In this document: positions 60,569 through 64,000 of the stretch, piece by piece
How positions within the stretch are numbered: the first letter of the stretch is position 1
How the letters are laid out: the number at the start of each line of letters is the position of its first letter
Assembly (NCBI RefSeq): GCF_040546275.1
Contig: NZ_JBEPNO010000012.1
Coordinates: forward strand, 109,970 to 173,969
Direction of reading: 5' to 3'
Length of the DNA: 64,000 nucleotides
Source: Nakamurella sp040546275
GTDB taxonomy: Bacteria; Actinomycetota; Actinomycetes; Mycobacteriales; Nakamurellaceae
Position numbers and translations under genes: made by a program
Notes under the pieces: generated by a model
Seen by the model: only the letters and a program-made list of their open reading frames with translations
The model's database searches: none
Told to the model about the DNA's origin: nothing

Positions 60569-62356
60569 CTAGTAGCGCCAGGAGGCGGGAGCCAACTGGG
60601 CCTTGGCCAGCCCGACCGCGGCCATGAACGGTCGCCATCGGCCGGCGCCGGCGGCGGGGCTGTGCCAGGGCTCGGTGCTCTGTACCAGTCGGGTGCCGGC
60701 GCCCTCGACCCACCGCAGCAAGGTAGCCGTCTCTTCGGCGCTGGCCCCCGGCAGTGGACCGCCGGACGGGATCACCGTCTCGGCCGACGCGGTCAGCAGC
60801 TCGATCACCGGCATCGGGTCGATCCCCAGGCGCGCCCGGCCGGCCGCCGCCAGCCTTCCGTACCGGATGACGGCGAACTCCCACCCACCCGCGGAAGCCG
60901 GCTTGGCCGTCACGAGTTGTTCGATACCCGCGAACGATCCGAGCCGCTGACGGCGGTCGACAGCTTCGGCGAGCACGGACAGCCTGTCGCGCACCACGGC
61001 AGCCTGGTCGAACCGGCCCTGCGCCGACAGTCGATCGAGCAGTGCCCGCAGTCCGACCAGCACCTCGTCCGACGAGCCTGCGATCAGGCCGGCGATGCGC
61101 GCGGTGTGGACGGCGTAGCTGGTCTTGTCCTCACGGCCGTCACACGGCGCTCCGCACCGGCCCAGTTCGGCTAGCACACAGGCTGAACCCTTGGGGGACA
61201 GGGATAATCGCTGTGAGCATCGGCGCACTCCGACCACTTCCTGCAGGGCCTCGACTGCGGTGGTCGCTGCCGCCCGCGAGGTAAACGGACCCAGAGCGGT
61301 CGGCCGTCCGGCCTGCGGATTGTTCACGATGCTCAGGCGCGGGAAAGGCTCGACGGTCAGCACCACCCAGACCACCTTGTTCGGTGATCTTGACCGCCGG
61401 TTGTATTTCGGCTGGTGCGCGGCGATCATCCGCTGCTCTCGGATGTGCGCCTCGAGGGCGTGGGCGCACTCCACGTAGTCCACCCGTTCGGCCAGGGTGA
61501 TCATCTGCTTGATCTTCCCGCGGGTCTCGCCGGCCCCGAAGTACGACCGCACGCGTTGTCGCAGGTTGACCGAGGTGCCGACGTAGAGCACCTCGTCGGA
61601 CCGTCCTCGGAACAGGTAGACGCCGGGTGTGGTGGGGAGATGGTCGGCGAGTGTCCGTTTGCGTCGCCGGGCCGGCGAGACGTCGCGAGAGAGTTGTTGG
61701 AGCTCGGTGAGGCTCTGCACGCCCAGCGGACCGAGCCTCTCGAACAGCGCATGCAGTACGTCCACGGTGGCCCGGGCGTCCGTCAGCGCGCGGTGATCCG
61801 GGGCGACCTTGGAGCCGAGTAGCGGAGCGAGCAGGCCGAGCCGGACGCTCGGCGCCTCCTCCCTCGTCAACACCCGGCGGGCCAGTTTCACCGTGTCCAC
61901 CACCGCATTTCCCGGCCAGGGAACCCCGATCCGGGCACAGGCCGCCTTCAGGAACCCGATGTCGAAACCGGCGTTGTGCGCGACCAGCACCGACCCTCTG
62001 GCGAACTCCAGGAACGACGGAATCACGGTGGCGATGGTCGGGGCGTCGAAGACCATGGCGTCGCTGATCCCGGTGAGCATGACGATCTGCGGCGGGATGG
62101 ACCGACCGGGGTCGACCAGTGTGGCGAACTCGCCGAGTACCTCCCCGCCTCTGACCTTGACTGCGCCGATCTCCGTGATCGCCTCGGTCGCTGCAGAGCC
62201 TCCGGTGGTTTCCAGATCGACCACGACGAACGTGATGTCGCGCAGCGGGTCGCCCAGTTCGTCGAAGCTGTGCTGGCCGGAGGTGAGGAGAGACGCGGCA
62301 CCCCTGGTGCTGCTGTTGCCTCTGGGACTGCTGATCACGATGTTGCTCACCGACAT
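60569..62356 (-). CDS. DEDD exonuclease fused to UvrC-like GIY-YIG domain
   Basis: A 595-residue protein of a type known from actinobacteria (Rv2191-like). N-terminal DnaQ-type 3'-5' exonuclease: FVVVDLETTGGSA (about residue 41), LVAHNAGFDIGFLK and HRALTDARATVDVL supply the D-E-D-D residues. A GIY-YIG module follows: PGVYLFRGRSDEVLYVGTSVNLRQR (about residue 230), then UvrC-like sequence with LEAHIREQRMIAAHQPKYN. The C-terminal half has a Cys-rich spot (SACVLAELGRCGAPC) as in UvrC relatives. A DNA repair role is likely. ATG 62356. Confidence 0.92.
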   Translation of the reverse strand: MSVSNIVISSPRGNSSTRGAASLLTSGQHSFDELGDPLRDITFVVVDLETTGGSAATEAITEIGAVKVRGGEVLGEFATLVDPGRSIPPQIVMLTGISDAMVFDAPTIATVIPSFLEFARGSVLVAHNAGFDIGFLKAACARIGVPWPGNAVVDTVKLARRVLTREEAPSVRLGLLAPLLGSKVAPDHRALTDARATVDVLHALFERLGPLGVQSLTELQQLSRDVSPARRRKRTLADHLPTTPGVYLFRGRSDEVLYVGTSVNLRQRVRSYFGAGETRGKIKQMITLAERVDYVECAHALEAHIREQRMIAAHQPKYNRRSRSPNKVVWVVLTVEPFPRLSIVNNPQAGRPTALGPFTSRAAATTAVEALQEVVGVRRCSQRLSLSPKGSACVLAELGRCGAPCDGREDKTSYAVHTARIAGLIAGSSDEVLVGLRALLDRLSAQGRFDQAAVVRDRLSVLAEAVDRRQRLGSFAGIEQLVTAKPASAGGWEFAVIRYGRLAAAGRARLGIDPMPVIELLTASAETVIPSGGPLPGASAEETATLLRWVEGAGTRLVQSTEPWHSPAAGAGRWRPFMAAVGLAKAQLAPASWRY

Positions 62357-62552
62357 GACGCTAGAGGCGACCACCGACAGCGAGGCGGGCCGGAGGCTCG
62401 CCGGAGCTGTCGGGCGTGGTGCTGCTGGGTTCGAGTGGCTGCGGATGGGACCACAACGGGGGTCGCACCGGGAGAACCGCAGGTCGGTGGAACTCATGTA
62501 CAAACGGCCGGCGTGGCGCCCTGAGGGTGCGCCGCGGTCGCACAATGGCCCT

Positions 62553-63851
62553 ATGTCGGACACACCCGCCCCGCTCGGAGGCGCTGGCGACCCAACGCCG
62601 ATCAGCGCCCTTCCGGCGGCAGTGCGGACGGTCATCGTCAGCTGGGCGGCGGAGGCCCTCGGCCGACTACTGCCGGTGCAGGTGCCAGCGGGGCTGGTCA
62701 GGGTGGCCAGGTTCACCCCCGTCAAACGGGCGCGTCTGGGCGCGGCTGCCCTGGCCCAGGCGGTGGATGCCGATCCCGGATTCCGAGCCGCCGTCGCCGA
62801 GCACGCCCGGTCCCTTGCCCGATCCGACGATGTGGCGGATGCCGAGGCCGCCGCGGTCGCCCACCTGCTAAAGCTGCCCACCGAGCAGGAGCTCATGGCG
62901 GCCATGGAGCGCAGTGCACCGGAAGGTCTCCGAGCCGAGGTCGCCGAACTGAAACGTTCGGTGCGGTCGTTGCAGCGAGACCTGCAGCAGGTCACGACCG
63001 AACGTGACGAGGCCCGGCTCCTGGGACAGCCCGGGTCGAATAGCGCAGACGAGGCCGACAAGCTGCGGCGACGACTGCGCGAGCAAGGTACGCGGCTGCG
63101 GCAGGCAGTGCTTGCCCAGGAGACCGAGGCAGCGAAGTCGCACGACGAACTGGTGTCGCTCCGTGGGCAGGTCAAGCGGTTGACCGACGAAGTGACGATT
63201 CTCCAGGACCGCACGCGGTCGGCCGTCGAGCGCGCGGACCGGGCACAGGAGAGCCTCGGACGCGTTCGCGAGCAGGCCGGCCTGCACAAGTCGACGGCCG
63301 ACCGGAGGCTGGACCTGCTGCTGTCAACCGTTGAGGGCGCCGTCAGCGGGCTGCGAAGGGAATGGGATCTGGCCGGCGGTGGATCCGATCCGGCCGACGT
63401 GGTCGCCGGTCGACTGCCTAGGTCGGGTCGGGAAGCCGAGAGCACCGCCGATCCGTCGAGACTGCACTCCTGGCTGGGTCTACCGGCCGCTCATCTCATC
63501 GTGGACGGCTACAACGTCAGCAAGACGGGCTACCCCGGCCTGACGCTGGCCCAGCAGCGGGAACGTCTGGTCCGGGTGCTGGCCGCCCTGTCTGCAAGGA
63601 CGGGGGTCGACGTGACCATCGTGTTCGACGGTGCCGCGGTCGCTGTTCCGGCTCCGCCCGGGCGTGGCATCCGCGTGTTGTTCTCCCCGCCGGGGGTCAT
63701 CGCCGACGACGTCATCCGTGATCTGGTGGCCGCCGAGCCGTCAGGTCGGGTGGTGGTCGTGGTCAGCTCCGACCGTGAGGTGGCCGACGGCGTCCGTCGC
63801 CGGGGCGCCAGGACCGCGGGATCCGATGTGTTGCTCGCCTTGCTGGGCTGA
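62553..63851 (+). CDS. NYN domain protein with coiled coil (YacP-like)
   Basis: A 432-residue protein. The N-terminal 130 residues are helical; then comes a long coiled coil (about residues 130-255, e.g. AELKRSVRSLQRDLQQVTTERDE). The C-terminal NYN/PIN-like nuclease domain has LIVDGYNVSKTGYP (about residue 312), VTIVFDGAA and VVVVSSDREVADGVRRRGA, with the acidic residues of the fold. Relatives are thought to act on RNA. The ATG at 62553 is in good sequence; codons upstream in frame are antisense to the neighbouring gene. Followed by a terminator. Confidence 0.88.
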   Translation: MSDTPAPLGGAGDPTPISALPAAVRTVIVSWAAEALGRLLPVQVPAGLVRVARFTPVKRARLGAAALAQAVDADPGFRAAVAEHARSLARSDDVADAEAAAVAHLLKLPTEQELMAAMERSAPEGLRAEVAELKRSVRSLQRDLQQVTTERDEARLLGQPGSNSADEADKLRRRLREQGTRLRQAVLAQETEAAKSHDELVSLRGQVKRLTDEVTILQDRTRSAVERADRAQESLGRVREQAGLHKSTADRRLDLLLSTVEGAVSGLRREWDLAGGGSDPADVVAGRLPRSGREAESTADPSRLHSWLGLPAAHLIVDGYNVSKTGYPGLTLAQQRERLVRVLAALSARTGVDVTIVFDGAAVAVPAPPGRGIRVLFSPPGVIADDVIRDLVAAEPSGRVVVVVSSDREVADGVRRRGARTAGSDVLLALLG

Positions 63852-63864
63852 GGTTCGGGCGGCT

Positions 63865-64000
63865 ACCGACAGCTGCGGCGAGCCTTCGGCCCACCTGGCT
63901 GTCGTTCTTTTTGTGCGGCCGCTGTGGTGGTCGGGTCCGGAGCCACCCTTACCCGGCTGCGTCCTCACCGACAGCTGCGGCGAGCCTTCGGCCCACCTGG
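63865..64000. repeat. Direct repeat of at least 34 bp, second copy cut by the window end
   Basis: The 34 bases 63865-63898, starting ACCGACAGCTGCGGCGAG, recur at 63967-64000 in the same orientation, 102 bases apart, and may continue beyond the edge. Confidence 0.9.
63867..63912 (+). terminator. Terminator after the NYN gene
   Basis: CGACAGC (63867) pairs with GCTGTCG (ends 63904). An inner GCC-TTC-GGC hairpin lies in the loop, and TTCTTTTT follows. It lies 16 bases after the stop. Confidence 0.65.

Noticed and set aside
61809..62552. 248-codon N-terminal extension of the NYN protein
   Set aside because: It lies antisense to the DEDD exonuclease gene and has no domain; ATG 62553 begins the conserved part.

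Overview
The window is high-GC, densely packed actinobacterial DNA. The gene orders rarA / alaS-ruvX-mltG-aroE-prepilin peptidase, ptpA-SURF1, Nif3-zinc ribbon-RNase H/phosphatase, glnA2, erpA-adoK-asnB-ctaC-ctaF and ctaE-qcrC-qcrA-qcrB-trpD are those known from Mycobacterium and its relatives. GTG starts and 4-bp ATGA/GTGA overlaps are common. A member of the Nakamurella/Frankineae side of the Actinomycetota is my guess, from general flavour only. No CRISPR array, prophage, tRNA or rRNA gene was seen.

Layout. 1-5 kb: 3' part of a transglutaminase-like gene, a zinc-binding metallopeptidase, rarA and a quinone oxidoreductase. 5-13 kb: housekeeping cluster (DUF2231-like and DUF6167-like proteins, alaS, ruvX, mltG, aroE, membrane protein, prepilin peptidase). 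13-15 kb: phosphoesterase, HAD phosphatase and GlsB-like protein on the minus strand. 15-17.6 kb: an IS1634-family insertion sequence bracketed by an inverted pair of hairpins, beside a decayed GH6 cellulase fragment. 17.6-22.4 kb: flavin oxidoreductase, aldo/keto reductase, a lipoprotein, a small HTH regulator plus orphan Clp N-domain protein behind a compact operator/promoter, and peptide deformylase. 22.7-30 kb: GH76, SURF1, ptpA; Nif3, zinc ribbon, RNase H/phosphatase; an ArsB-like transporter; RNase P RNA. 30-41.6 kb: ATP-grasp protein, lipoproteins, an RNB ribonuclease, an EamA transporter, a TAP-like peptidase, a three-gene ATP-grasp/esterase operon, and glnA2. 41.6-44 kb: a patch of gene decay (WYL regulator, YdeI-like protein, DJ-1/PfpI protein) around an intact VOC gene. 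44-49 kb: zwf, TetR, DUF2087, DUF3043, erpA, adoK. 49-58 kb: asnB, ctaC-ctaF converging on qcrB-qcrA-qcrC-ctaE, with a broken Tat-secreted Hcp-like gene between them. 58-64 kb: pseudo-receiver protein, trpD, Lrp/AsnC-like protein, a repeat-rich gap, a DEDD-exonuclease/GIY-YIG fusion and a NYN-domain protein.

How it works together. Respiratory genes dominate the right part: bc1 complex (qcrCAB), aa3 oxidase subunits II, III and IV (ctaC, ctaE, ctaF), the oxidase assembly factor SURF1 and the Fe-S carrier ErpA. ctaD (subunit I) is not in the window. Genome maintenance and translation (rarA, ruvX, alaS, def, rnpB, RNase H, RNB) fill the left and middle.

The most unusual content is small-scale. 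It includes a 62-bp element with matching inverted ends at two loci, a hairpin repeat with a GAAA loop on both sides of one gene, several short tandem duplications (7, 13, 14, 15, 18 and 27 bp) at gene ends or inside pseudogenes, five pseudogenes, and a 17-bp motif shared by the ctaC and ctaE upstream regions. No clearly new multi-gene system is proven. The best candidates for undescribed function are the ATP-grasp/esterase operon (37.1-40.2 kb) and the HTH/Clp-N pair (20.9-21.7 kb).
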